Of a stretch of DNA of 64,000 nucleotides, positions 26,789 to 36,325 are shown in pieces (position 1 is the first letter of the stretch; each line of letters begins with the position of its first letter). The DNA lies in the NCBI RefSeq assembly GCF_000304475.1, contig NC_018949.1, positions 496,001-560,000 of the forward strand. The letters run 5' to 3'. The notes beneath the pieces are model-generated. The model had not been told where the DNA came from, did no database searches, and was given only the letters and a program-made list of their open reading frames with translations. Both the position numbers and the translations under genes were made by a program. Source of the DNA: Kazachstania africana CBS 2517 (taxonomy: Eukaryota; Ascomycota; Saccharomycetes; Saccharomycetales; Saccharomycetaceae).

Positions 26789-27131
26789 ATGGGGTTTGCA
26801 AATTTATTTGTATGTGTGAGGACTGTTTTTCTTCTTTTTCTTTGACTTCTTCAGGTTGTTTTTTACTAACAGGCATATACATCTGCCACAGAATGATTAT
26901 AATGCTGCTCAAGTTTATCAGGACGTTATTCCACTGATTGAACAGCCACGTTATGGTTTCTTTGCTTTAGTTTTAGCTATTCTCTTTCTATCAATGTCTA
27001 TAGGTGTGGCATTCTCTGCAAGATCAATCGTACCAAAATTCTTTCTATTTACAATTTTAAGTTTGTTTGCTTCCTTATTTTGTGGTATCGCAACAGTGTT
27101 CATTTCAAATTCATTTGGAGTGTATGTATAG
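26789..27131 (+). CDS. OST5: OST5, oligosaccharyltransferase subunit (spliced: 26789-26809 + 26892-27131)
   Basis: Small membrane subunit of the ER oligosaccharyltransferase that N-glycosylates nascent proteins. Exon 1 encodes MGFANLF; the 82-nt intron (GTATGT ... TACTAAC ... CACAG) joins in phase 0 to exon 2, which starts NDYNAAQVYQD. The product is 86 residues, the same as S. cerevisiae Ost5, whose gene also has an intron. Two transmembrane helices (FFALVLAILFLSMSIGVAF and LFTILSLFASLFCGIATVF) are followed by the conserved C-terminus SNSFGVYV. Without splicing, exon 2 would start at a non-homologous MFFTNRH. The stop lies 14 bp from the convergent VID30 stop. A TAGGGTTT lies 15 bp upstream of the ATG. 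Confidence 0.93.
26810..26891 (+). other. OST5 spliceosomal intron (82 nt)
   Basis: Donor GTATGT at 26810-26815, branch site TACTAAC at 26864-26870 with the branch A at 26869, acceptor CACAG ending at 26891. An AG immediately after the branch site (26871-26872 region, TACTAACAGG) is too close to the branch point to be used. Phase 0. Confidence 0.92.
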
Positions 27132-27145
27132 ATGTACATAATTCT

Positions 27146-29887
27146 TCATATATTCAATATATCCTCGTCTATATTAGCAACCTTATAGTATCTGAGTTCA
27201 TTCTTGTTTGACACGGCATTGTTATTGTTACTGTTGTTGGGATCTGAACCCTCGTAAGTCATCAACGTAGACAGCATGGACCTCGTATATCCAACCAAAT
27301 TTTCCAGTGAACAATCGCTGTTTTTGTTTAAATATTTCAAAACATTCGAATTTATCACTTGGTACAGTCTCTCTTGCAAGAATTCATTACTTAGATAGAA
27401 GGATAATTCATCAGGAGATTCGTTTATTGGATCTTCGTATGCCAATAATGCAGATACATTGCTTAATTGTTCATTGAATTTGTTCTTCAATTTATCGTCG
27501 GCAGTCAAATTACCGTTTAGAAATGTCGCAGATAATTCTTGCCCTTGCAAAATTATAGTCTTGATATTAGTTTGATTTAAAATCAGTATTAAATATTCTG
27601 CCAACTTCAATTCAAATAATAGTTCAACGTTTTGACTTAATAATCCGGGCAGTTGTTTCTCAATATATTGAATGCATTGCTTTATGTTCCTATCGTTAAT
27701 TAATTTTCTTAGCTCTTGTCTAACTTTTAACATTTCCTCCTCCTTGATAATTTGTTTCTCATTGTGCCTAATAACTTTTATCTCGTCGTTGTTATCATTA
27801 TACGAACCATCCCTCTGTAAATCAATTAAAAATCCCTTCGCAACATCTATTAAGCCCTCATGAATTAAATATTCATTTATCATTGCATTCAAAGTATTCG
27901 GAATTGAATTATTATTAGAATTCAGATGATTTATTCTTAATACATCTGGTTTTGTCAATTGCCCATTGACATTCCTGAAATCATGACCCAATAAGAAGTC
28001 CGGTAGCTTTTCTTCTTCAATCTCTTCAGTATCACCCATTATTGTATCTCCATCTTTTGGCCCTTCATCTGCCTCCATGTCACTCTCTATGTCGTCTGAT
28101 TCATTATTGACAGATTTATATATGTTGTCGTAGCCTTTCCCTTTCCATTTGTTCTGATAACCTATGATATCAAAGACAAATTCCTCATACAGACCAAAAT
28201 TTGTCCTGACAGAGTTGCCTGGTCTTAAAGCAATGGCTGGTACAACAGGAGTGTCGTGAAGATCATTGAAAGCCGTACCTAAGAATACACCGTTCTTAGT
28301 GAAAAAAATAGATCCATCAATGAAATTTATACCACATCCAATAATATCATCCCTACCATAAGGTTCATTGTATGTGTTGTATTGTCTGCCAGCAGAAACA
28401 GAACCATCAAAGCCTAGATAGCCAAAAAATCCAGCGTCAAAAACGTTTTTGTTGCCTGCACCATTCAAATTACCACCACCGCTGTTATTATTTCTTCCAC
28501 CTGTAGTATTGCTATTCCTTGAAGATGAAGAAGTCTGAGAGGTCTCGATAAACTGCACTGTTGAACTTATCGCTTCATTATTATCATTAGTATTGACGTT
28601 ATCACGACTCATGCTGCTTGGAGATAGTTTATATCCAACGATGATGTTGCTATTCTTGCCACCTTGGGAACTACTAACATTCAGAACTCTAATTTCGAAA
28701 TAAAAAATTGATAAATTAGGTAAAGGTAAAGAACTGTTGGCCCAGGTCACTGCATATTCATATTTCTGTGTGGAACCAATTCCAGTTCGCAACCTATTTC
28801 TGGCAATAGTTGATACATTACTGCTTGCAGATCTCTCGTACTTCATATATGATTGCCAGTTCGGATTAGGACTTATCCTTGAAATACCATCCGATGAAAC
28901 CAAGACGCTGTTATTCGGTTGTGATACCCAGTAATGGGGTAAGAGGTAACTAATTGACCTATACAAATCTGGACTGACCAAATTTGTTTTCATTTGATAA
29001 GGAATTTTGGGCGATGACACATTTGAATAATAAAATTGTTCATTTGGCTCCTCATGTGATTTTTTCGCCTCAGTTGTACTACCCTCATCATGATTAACAC
29101 TTACTTCATTTTCCTCGATTTCAGCAATTGTACGTCTTGAATCCTGGCTTTGTGGCGTATCATCTCTTTGACCTCTTTCTTCGTTAGTACGCATATTCTC
29201 GTCGTCATCCTCATCTTCATTTAATTCACTTTCGCTAGAACTATTGCTGCTCATGTCGTCTTCGTCGTTGTCATTTTGGTCGCTGCTATCATCATTGACA
29301 GATTCAGAAAAGCTCAATGAGACGGATGGATGGTGTCGTAAACTTGTACTACTTGAATCATTTTCATTGTTTAAATTTTCTGCAATATTCCTCCATGAAG
29401 TATTGGTGTTCCCCAATTCCATAAGATTGGCGGGAGAAGCCTCTGGTTTCGCTAACTCTTCGATACTTCTGTCGATTGCATTGTTCGTATTATAAATATT
29501 TTGAAGATCACTTTGTCCTTTAAACCTATCATTTTTTAATGACCCGGGTTTATTACCAAATAGCACTAAATTTGATCCAGGATAGAAGTATTTATATACC
29601 TGCAAAAGGTAATCATCTCTTGCTGTGTCAAAAGATATAGTTCCCAGAACTCCCAGGTGCATCAGTTTTTGCCAGATTTCTTTCTTTATCGAGTAAGGTA
29701 GTTTATGATGCTTACTATTTATAGTAATGAAGCTATTAGAGAGTTTATTATAGTTTGATTTGTGAAACAATTTTTTGTGCTTGTAATATCCTGACCATAG
29801 ATCATATGCAATTGGTTGCTGTAACAGGTATTGTGGATATAGAGTTTCAATGAACTCTCTATCTACTTCATCCATATATTGTGACAT
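27146..29887 (-). CDS. VID30: VID30/GID1, subunit of the GID ubiquitin ligase
   Basis: Scaffold subunit of the GID/CTLH E3 ligase that degrades gluconeogenic enzymes when glucose returns. 913 residues (S. cerevisiae 958). A short N-terminal helical region is followed by a long acidic, Asn/Ser-rich segment (about 170-290). An SPRY domain spans about 330-600 (YFEIRVLN ... GYLGFDGSVSAGRQYN ... GCGINFIDGSIFFTKNGVFLGTAF ... PAIALRPGNSVRTNFG). LisH (LNAMINEYLIHEGLIDVAKGFL), CTLH (RQELRKLINDRNIKQCIQYIEKQLP) and CRA segments complete the ligase core. Its stop is 14 bp from the OST5 stop. Confidence 0.95.
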   Translation of the reverse strand: MSQYMDEVDREFIETLYPQYLLQQPIAYDLWSGYYKHKKLFHKSNYNKLSNSFITINSKHHKLPYSIKKEIWQKLMHLGVLGTISFDTARDDYLLQVYKYFYPGSNLVLFGNKPGSLKNDRFKGQSDLQNIYNTNNAIDRSIEELAKPEASPANLMELGNTNTSWRNIAENLNNENDSSSTSLRHHPSVSLSFSESVNDDSSDQNDNDEDDMSSNSSSESELNEDEDDDENMRTNEERGQRDDTPQSQDSRRTIAEIEENEVSVNHDEGSTTEAKKSHEEPNEQFYYSNVSSPKIPYQMKTNLVSPDLYRSISYLLPHYWVSQPNNSVLVSSDGISRISPNPNWQSYMKYERSASSNVSTIARNRLRTGIGSTQKYEYAVTWANSSLPLPNLSIFYFEIRVLNVSSSQGGKNSNIIVGYKLSPSSMSRDNVNTNDNNEAISSTVQFIETSQTSSSSRNSNTTGGRNNNSGGGNLNGAGNKNVFDAGFFGYLGFDGSVSAGRQYNTYNEPYGRDDIIGCGINFIDGSIFFTKNGVFLGTAFNDLHDTPVVPAIALRPGNSVRTNFGLYEEFVFDIIGYQNKWKGKGYDNIYKSVNNESDDIESDMEADEGPKDGDTIMGDTEEIEEEKLPDFLLGHDFRNVNGQLTKPDVLRINHLNSNNNSIPNTLNAMINEYLIHEGLIDVAKGFLIDLQRDGSYNDNNDEIKVIRHNEKQIIKEEEMLKVRQELRKLINDRNIKQCIQYIEKQLPGLLSQNVELLFELKLAEYLILILNQTNIKTIILQGQELSATFLNGNLTADDKLKNKFNEQLSNVSALLAYEDPINESPDELSFYLSNEFLQERLYQVINSNVLKYLNKNSDCSLENLVGYTRSMLSTLMTYEGSDPNNSNNNNAVSNKNELRYYKVANIDEDILNI

Positions 29888-30998
29888 TTTAAAGAAATAA
29901 CGAAGAACACAGTCCTTAACAGTAAAATGGACTCTTACTTTGCACTAGTAATGGTATAATTTTATCTAAGAACCTCTGCAATATGATCTTTCTGATCGTA
30001 GTATTGGTTGAATATGCAACATTCATCTAGTTCAACTCTTTCTCCCCTGGAATTGAAGTCCGATTCACAATATGTGTGTAGGGTAACGATTTGATAATAA
30101 GTAGATTGACTCGGATAACGAGCTGTTTATGGGGGGGTGATAAATTGAATTGTAGCAGTTAGCCAGCGTATGGGCCTACCAGAATATGGGACTACCATCT
30201 AGATTGTAGCTGGGCTTTACTTTCCTTGTTGTTGGGTGCGATTCAGGATGCTGTCGCAACGCTGCTCGTGCGACTCTCGATGTACTGGAATGAAGAATAT
30301 GATGCATATAATTCGGAGGTTATGTCCATATATGAGCTATATCAGTGGGCTTTTTAATAGGTGGTCCTTTGTAGATGCCTACGAAGTTTCTCTTATCATA
30401 AGAGGCACTGACACATTTTCTGCCATGAATTTGAAATAGTTCTGCTAATATGAAGAAAAGACTGTCTCCATAAAAGAAACAAATTTGCATGTTATGGGGG
30501 GAATCTTCTTCGAAGAAGACGTTATGAGACCCAAGTTTATCCACTGTCTATGTAAGGCGCTTCCGTTAGATATTTGCGACATCTGTCACTTTGTAACTTT
30601 CAGGTTCTCGGCAAGAGGCTCTCCTTACTAGGAAAGTTAGATGTAACTATTATTCTCTGCAAGAGTTGAACGTACAAGTTTTAAAGTCTAATCCGTTTTC
30701 GATTGTTGTTGCTAGTTTCTTTAACATTTAGACGAAGGAATTGAGCTTTTCAGAGGGCCGGTCTTTATAGTTGGTCAGTCCAAAAAATTTAAATTATACA
30801 TGATTGTTTTACTTTAATTTAACAAAGTATGGGAATTAGTTAAATCAATTATGAGAGATCACTCATTGGAAGAGATGTCACTGGCGATACATAAATTTTA
30901 TTCTAATCTAAAAAAGCTGAAGACTCAGCCTATATAAAGAGTATATTTCATAAAGACAAAAGAAAAGCGTAAATGTTTAATTATCCATGCTTTTCCAC
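29888..30998. other. 1.1-kb gene-free region between VID30 and SHE10/OSW7
   Basis: The longest spacer in the window. It must hold the VID30 promoter (left) and the SHE10/OSW7 3' end (right). I see a G7 run near 30130 and short AT-rich stretches near 30783-30830. Two ORFs of 67-74 codons at 30236-30439 and 30320-30544 overlap on opposite strands and look random. No tRNA boxes, snoRNA boxes or LTR ends were found. Confidence 0.5.
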
Positions 30999-32531
30999 TT
31001 ATTTTTCTTCAGCAACTTCAGTTTCCGATTCTTGCAGGTCACTAGCACGCTCCTTTTCTTCCTTTTCACGTTTTTGGAAGGCTAAATTAGCTTTAGATCT
31101 CAAAATATACGTGAAATCAGCTCTCTCCTTGCCTAAAATAGTTAAAGTACGTTGTACTTCATTCATAAAGTCTTCGAGCTTTTTTGCAGAAATTGGATGG
31201 TTTATTAAACCTTCTCTTGCATCCATGACATCTCTCTTCAATTCCATGAATTTCTTCCAATTTTGTTCAGAGATTGTTCCTTGTTCATCTTCATCCATGT
31301 GAGCAGCGATGACGTCAACATAGGCCATTCTTTTTGACCATTCACCAATGACTGTATTAGCCCATTCTTCATAGAGATCGACATATTCGTCACGCAAGCC
31401 TTCAATTTTCTTGTTAATAGAATAAGCGACATCAGATAAATCATCTCTGATTGAAACAGAGACATTTGTACCGTGAATTTGAGCTTCATCAAAATAGTCA
31501 CGCATTAGTTGTCTGTCGATATAAACTGGAAGTTCGGTAGTACCAGTCTTATCGAAGTATCTCTTTTCTCCTGTCTTAGAGTCAATTTCGATCTTACAAT
31601 CAATATCTTGAATAGCCTTAGCTATCTTTTGTAAATAATCATCAGAGTTGGTAGCCAAATACCTCATTTTATCCCTTACATTAGCTTCATTTTCGTCAAT
31701 GAATGATTGAATTGCCCTATCAACATCCTTTTCAAAGGTGCCAATGACAGACTGAATCTTTTTCTCTACAGTGTTTGACCAATTTTCAAAATCATTTTGC
31801 AGCAAAGCTTGCTCTTCCATAGAGAGATCGTTATTAGAGACGACAGTACCTGTAGCCTGAGCTTCAACTCCATCATCCAAAGTGACTGTGGTGAATATGG
31901 TAGAAGTAATTAATTCTTCAGCTTCTTCTACGTTCACTTCAGGTTTTGAAGAGCTTATAGGGGAACTTACCTCAATACTAACAGTGCTTACAAGGCTGGA
32001 ATATTTTGATTGTAAAGCACGGTAATTATCAGTTACAACCTTTTTACCTTGGTCATAAACGCCATTAAACTTTGATTGGAAAGAAGAATAGCGTGTCTTA
32101 GCACCAAATTCTTCAGCAAACCTTTCGTAATAAGGTCTAAGAGTAATTGCATAGTATAAAGTGACCCTATCGCAAAGGAGCTGCCAGTAGTTTTTGACGC
32201 ATTGCAACTTCTCCTCACAGTTGAAGTCCTCTGCGTAGTTCTTGATTAACCCTGAAGCAGGTGTAATAACTCTTTCATTCACGTTATTTAACAATAACTC
32301 CACATGAGGACCGACATTTTCCTGGTATTTGTTCTGTAATAGAACAATTTTGGGATGAACATTGACCTTGTACATTTCACTATTCTCAGTTAACAGTTCA
32401 TCCCAGTTGGAAGGGGCTGAATAGTAGCAAACTTCGTTCAATTTATCAGAACAGTTGTAATTTTGACAGTAATACTGCAAAGAAACTATCGTAGTGAGCA
32501 AAGTCACAACCAATTTAGTGCAGAGTTTCAT
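30999..32531 (-). CDS. SHE10: SHE10/OSW7 family secreted protein (outer spore wall assembly)
   Basis: A 510-residue secretory protein with a cleavable signal (MKLCTKLVVTLLTTIVSLQYYCQ) and a Cys-containing N-terminal region (NYNCSDKLNEVCYYSAPS). It continues with long helical, probably coiled-coil segments (about 230-500) and a Glu/Lys-rich tail. S. cerevisiae has two paralogs, She10 (chr VII, beside VID30) and Osw7 (chr VI), both linked to outer spore wall formation. Molecular function is unknown. VID30 and the SAP gene are neighbours here as in S. cerevisiae. The symbol follows the chr VII position; this could be either duplicate. Confidence 0.88.
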   Translation of the reverse strand: MKLCTKLVVTLLTTIVSLQYYCQNYNCSDKLNEVCYYSAPSNWDELLTENSEMYKVNVHPKIVLLQNKYQENVGPHVELLLNNVNERVITPASGLIKNYAEDFNCEEKLQCVKNYWQLLCDRVTLYYAITLRPYYERFAEEFGAKTRYSSFQSKFNGVYDQGKKVVTDNYRALQSKYSSLVSTVSIEVSSPISSSKPEVNVEEAEELITSTIFTTVTLDDGVEAQATGTVVSNNDLSMEEQALLQNDFENWSNTVEKKIQSVIGTFEKDVDRAIQSFIDENEANVRDKMRYLATNSDDYLQKIAKAIQDIDCKIEIDSKTGEKRYFDKTGTTELPVYIDRQLMRDYFDEAQIHGTNVSVSIRDDLSDVAYSINKKIEGLRDEYVDLYEEWANTVIGEWSKRMAYVDVIAAHMDEDEQGTISEQNWKKFMELKRDVMDAREGLINHPISAKKLEDFMNEVQRTLTILGKERADFTYILRSKANLAFQKREKEEKERASDLQESETEVAEEK

Positions 32532-33099
32532 AGGTACCCAATTGACGCGTTTCTAAGTGTTGATACAGCTGAAATACTGGGCCAATTGACAAGTTTTCCT
32601 CTGATTTACCTAATGTGTTGTTCATTACTTGCAATTCTCCCTAGAAGTTTCAACTTTGAAAAAAAAATAAACAAAGCGGTCGGGTCTAATATGACCTAGG
32701 GTTTGATCGTATCCCAACTGCTTGCCCTAATGAAAGTATCTGAAAATGGCCCGGATATAGAATAGGGCTAGACCAACCAGTTTTAAAAACCCTAAATTCC
32801 GTCCAGTTCCGCTTATGACATCTTCAGATCACTATGAGAGAAAGTTGAAAATGTTGGGCATCGCTAGTGTCAACGGAAGTAATCAAACAGGTAAAGCCAG
32901 GATTATCTGGTCTATTTGATTGTCTTTATCCTGCAATCGAGAGTGTCAAGCTGGCAATCAATAAGGAGGTTTTTTTTGGGAGTATTTCATCGAGTGATAA
33001 AGTTTCGTTTGCATTGAATAACCTTAGAAGGTAGACCACAAAATCTTTTCATTGATAATTATCGGGTTCTTTTACATAATAAGCTGAATACATGGAAAT
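32532..33099. promoter_or_regulatory. SHE10-SAP divergent promoter with TTAGGG-type motif cluster
   Basis: A 568-bp spacer. Between 32679 and 32795 it has GTCGGGT (32679-32685), CTAGGGTTT (32696-32704), TGCCCTAA (32723-32730), GGCCCGGAT (32748-32756), AATAGGGCT (32761-32769), ACCAACC (32772-32778) and AACCCTAA (32788-32795). The same words occur in the ARB1-COG1 spacer. No snoRNA C/D boxes (TGATGA/CTGA pair) were found in the 300 bp to the right. Confidence 0.55.
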
Positions 33100-35472
33100 A
33101 TGTCTTTCTGGACGTTTGGATTCAACGGTAGCGATTCTAGCATCACAAAGATTCTGCATGAATATATGGATCTGCTTTATGATTTGCATTGTGATGAAGA
33201 GAGGGAGGATAGTGAAGAAGGGGTCAATTCCGATAATAATGGAAATATGCCTGGCTTAGATGAGTCCGAAAATGTTATAGACCATAGAGAATTGAGTCGA
33301 TCGAGCTCTACGCAATCGACAATTGCTTCTTTAATGCTTTTCAATAATCGCCATACAATGGATAATTTCTCCACCATGCATTCAGTCAGAATGTCAAAAT
33401 CAAGACTTAATGACGAATTCATAACTAGAATTGTCAACGAATCCGACTTGCTTGGTGAACTCAGCAGGCAAAACAAAGTTTTGATCGATTTTTTATGTTT
33501 TGGTTATTTTTACACTGAAATCTCCCCTGATCAGTATCTTCAAGTGTCACACATAGACTACCTCATTGATAGACTTCTAACTTGTTTAGATTACCTTGAT
33601 GATGACCACATATACAACCAACCTAGAGACTTCAGTGAGGAACGACCGATTGACATTGCAGGTCGGTTTGATCCTGAAAGTGGTGACTATACAGAATATA
33701 TGAGGGAGGTGACAGCTATTTCAGACATATTCACATCCGATAATTGGATTTTAAACGATTTATTAGTTAGCGATAAGACTTTTTTGAATAGAATTTGGTC
33801 ACTTATCCAGCATAAAAATCTAAAATGTGAAAAATCACCACAATTATCCATTTTCTTGAAGTTGAATAGAACTTTTCTACTGTTGAGAAGAAATAGCTAC
33901 TTAAATTTTATTCGTGGTTTGGATACTTTTGTCGATGATTTTTTAAATCATATTGATTTACCAATATTAACAGATTTTTTCATTAAAATAATTGCGACTG
34001 ATAAACCAGATAACCCAACTGGTATTCTTGAATTACTATACGAACAAGATATAATTCCAAAGTGCATTAGATTTTTTGACAATGAAAAATATTCAGATAA
34101 CATACAACTATCCACAAGCGAATTTTTAAGGTCCTTATTGGAAATATCATCTAACGTTCCTGTAGATGAGCTTGCAATTGGCCCAAATATTTTAATTAGA
34201 CAGCTTGCATCCCCGGAGATAATCGAACAACTGATATCAACAATGATAAATCAAAGAGGATCCGCCTTATGTCACATTGTATCAGTAGTGATAGATCTCA
34301 TTAGGAAAAACAACTCTGATTATTGTGCAATAAATTTACTTCTAGTGGATGCTCATGAATTCCCACCATCTACTAGAGATCCAATATTCTTAGGGCATTT
34401 ACTAAAAAAAGTTACAGAAGCATTTTCCAAGTTTTGTGATATCATTTTAGAAATATTGAATGATGACAAGGATTCTATTACGCTTTACAACCAGCTAGGC
34501 CATTCCTTTAAACCCATAGGAATGATAAGAATAAAAATAACAGAATTGCTAGCTGAGCTAATTCACTGTTCTAACATTATGTTTCTCAATTCACGACAAT
34601 GCGAAACCATTGAACTCGAAAGAGACGCAGCAAGAAACAAAATAACGCAAGAACTGAATGAGGCTATCTTTATGACGGACACGCCAGATAGTGAGAAGCT
34701 AGATGAGTACAATAAAATTCAAGAACTTGACGAAACATTCCATATTCCGTACATAAACAGTATGCAAAATGTCAAACTAAGGAAAGATCCTACCCTCGGC
34801 GATATGTTTAAGATAAAATTATTTGATCTCCAAATATTACCAAAACTATTTAGCATTTTTTTAAGGCATCCATGGAACAACATCTGGCACACCGTCATCT
34901 TTGATATCGTACAACAGATTTTTAATGGGCGCATGGATAGTTCTTATAACTCTTTTTTGGTCTACTCATTATTTTATGGAGGTGGATCATATCAATACAT
35001 GACAGATACCATTTTGAAAGAAGAGGAACGAAAAAATTTCAATATTATTGATGATTTTATATTGCAAGCTTACAAGTCCACTTATAAATTTTACGACAAA
35101 CATAATACAAACCTTGGTTACATGGGACATGTGATCTTGATATCAGAAGAAATCTTGAAATTTTCTGCCATGTACAAAGTGGAATTGATATCTCCAGACA
35201 TCGAACAAGTCTTATCAGCCGACAAATGGCACGAATTAGCTCAAGAAATATTGCATAATACAAGGCTAATGTCTAGTCAAATTCTCGGGGGTGGCAGTTA
35301 CGTAGATGATGGAAATGGTAATCTCATACCGCAGTTCTCGAACCTATCATTGAACCAAGGTATCGTCCAAAGCAATAGTGACGAGAGTATCAACGATCTT
35401 TCCAATGCGAAAACTTTAACAGAGCTTGATCTACACAACATGATAGGCAGACTTTTCCTGGACATACCCTAG
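33100..35472 (+). CDS. SAP4: SAP4/SAP155, Sit4 phosphatase-associated protein
   Basis: SAPS-domain regulatory subunit of the PP2A-like phosphatase Sit4, acting in G1 progression and TOR signalling. 790 residues. The N-terminus FWTFGFNGSDSSITKIL is the family opening. The all-helical SAPS core covers about 75-700 (LLGELSRQNKVLIDFLCFGYF ... RNSYLNFIRGLDTFVDDFLNHI ... QILPKLFSIFLRHPWNNIWHTVIFDIVQQIFNG ... NLGYMGHVILISEEILKF). Length is close to S. cerevisiae Sap4 (818) and shorter than Sap155 (about 1000); both are in paralogous positions next to SHE10/OSW7. An out-of-frame ATG lies 8 nt upstream of the chosen start. Confidence 0.92.
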   Translation: MSFWTFGFNGSDSSITKILHEYMDLLYDLHCDEEREDSEEGVNSDNNGNMPGLDESENVIDHRELSRSSSTQSTIASLMLFNNRHTMDNFSTMHSVRMSKSRLNDEFITRIVNESDLLGELSRQNKVLIDFLCFGYFYTEISPDQYLQVSHIDYLIDRLLTCLDYLDDDHIYNQPRDFSEERPIDIAGRFDPESGDYTEYMREVTAISDIFTSDNWILNDLLVSDKTFLNRIWSLIQHKNLKCEKSPQLSIFLKLNRTFLLLRRNSYLNFIRGLDTFVDDFLNHIDLPILTDFFIKIIATDKPDNPTGILELLYEQDIIPKCIRFFDNEKYSDNIQLSTSEFLRSLLEISSNVPVDELAIGPNILIRQLASPEIIEQLISTMINQRGSALCHIVSVVIDLIRKNNSDYCAINLLLVDAHEFPPSTRDPIFLGHLLKKVTEAFSKFCDIILEILNDDKDSITLYNQLGHSFKPIGMIRIKITELLAELIHCSNIMFLNSRQCETIELERDAARNKITQELNEAIFMTDTPDSEKLDEYNKIQELDETFHIPYINSMQNVKLRKDPTLGDMFKIKLFDLQILPKLFSIFLRHPWNNIWHTVIFDIVQQIFNGRMDSSYNSFLVYSLFYGGGSYQYMTDTILKEEERKNFNIIDDFILQAYKSTYKFYDKHNTNLGYMGHVILISEEILKFSAMYKVELISPDIEQVLSADKWHELAQEILHNTRLMSSQILGGGSYVDDGNGNLIPQFSNLSLNQGIVQSNSDESINDLSNAKTLTELDLHNMIGRLFLDIP

Positions 35473-35703
35473 CTTTGTACTCATATTTATATAACGACAT
35501 ATACTTAGATGCATCTAAGATTTAGCATTTTAATGACCAGCTATGCCATGTTTTACTACGTATATATATAAGTTTTTCTTACACATAGCCGGGATATCAA
35601 TCGTAAGAAACTCAATATGCTTTGAAAAAACGATTCAATCGTCAATGCTTCCATCTAGACCGAAGAAAACATCTGAATCCTGGGCTAAATAAGATCTACA
35701 GAA

Positions 35704-36252
35704 ATGGCTCTGCAACCACACGACTGGGCAATTAACTTGGTTGATCCAACATATGCAAAATCGATGAAGATTGAATCCTCAAATACGCTACCGGTTCCAC
35801 CCGGATTCGAAGAGATGGATAGTAATACAACCCGTGTAAATAAGGCAAGTAAAGTTCTGAATTCGAGAAACATTGATAAATTACAGGCCCAGAAGGCATG
35901 GCAGATTGCGACACAACCTCTTAAATCCATACCAATGAACTTTTTCATGTCCTACATGTCAGGTTCTTCCCTGCAGATTATTCCAATAATGACTGCTTTG
36001 ATGCTACTTTCAGGCCCAATCAAGTCTATGTTCTCAATCAGAGAGGCATTTAGACCAGTACTTGATAATAGAGAGACTATAGGTACCGTGAGATCTGCTA
36101 TGGTTGTGTATATTATGGCACAGGGGATTCTGATGTATATTGGTATAAGAAAACTCAATGAAATGGGGTTGATTCCCAACAGCAGAAGTGATTGGTTAGC
36201 TTGGGAAAGGCATGCTAATTATAATGAGAATTTAAGATCTTTTACATTCTGA
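35704..36252 (+). CDS. EMC4: EMC4, ER membrane protein complex subunit 4
   Basis: Subunit of the EMC insertase, which inserts tail-anchored and multipass proteins into the ER membrane. 182 residues (S. cerevisiae 190). Family features: a cytosolic N-terminus with LPVPPGFEE, then QKAWQIATQPLKSIPMNFFMSYMSG, and hydrophobic helices SSLQIIPIMTALMLLSGPI and AMVVYIMAQGILMYIGI. The C-terminus is MGLIPNSRSDWLAWE. It is convergent with TAN1, with 73 bp between the stops. Confidence 0.95.
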   Translation: MALQPHDWAINLVDPTYAKSMKIESSNTLPVPPGFEEMDSNTTRVNKASKVLNSRNIDKLQAQKAWQIATQPLKSIPMNFFMSYMSGSSLQIIPIMTALMLLSGPIKSMFSIREAFRPVLDNRETIGTVRSAMVVYIMAQGILMYIGIRKLNEMGLIPNSRSDWLAWERHANYNENLRSFTF

Positions 36253-36325
36253 AAGATATGTGTCAGATAATATATATACATATAAGGTTTATAAAATGTT
36301 AATGAGCATGAACTATCTAATAATA

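Noticed and set aside
30020..30045. B-box-like GTTCAACTC.
   Set aside because: No complementary T-stem, no acceptor stem and no A-box.
30236..30544. Two small overlapping ORFs in the VID30 upstream spacer.
   Set aside because: Opposite strands, 67-74 codons, no signal or domain pattern; consistent with random ORFs.
32545..32550. ACGCGT (MCB) box before SHE10/OSW7.
   Set aside because: Only 14 bp from the ATG and single; probably in the 5' UTR or chance.
32532..33099. Possible snoRNA gene under the TTAGGG-type motifs.
   Set aside because: No TGATGA/CTGA box pair and no convincing H/ACA arrangement could be found by eye; kept only as a test in the findings.
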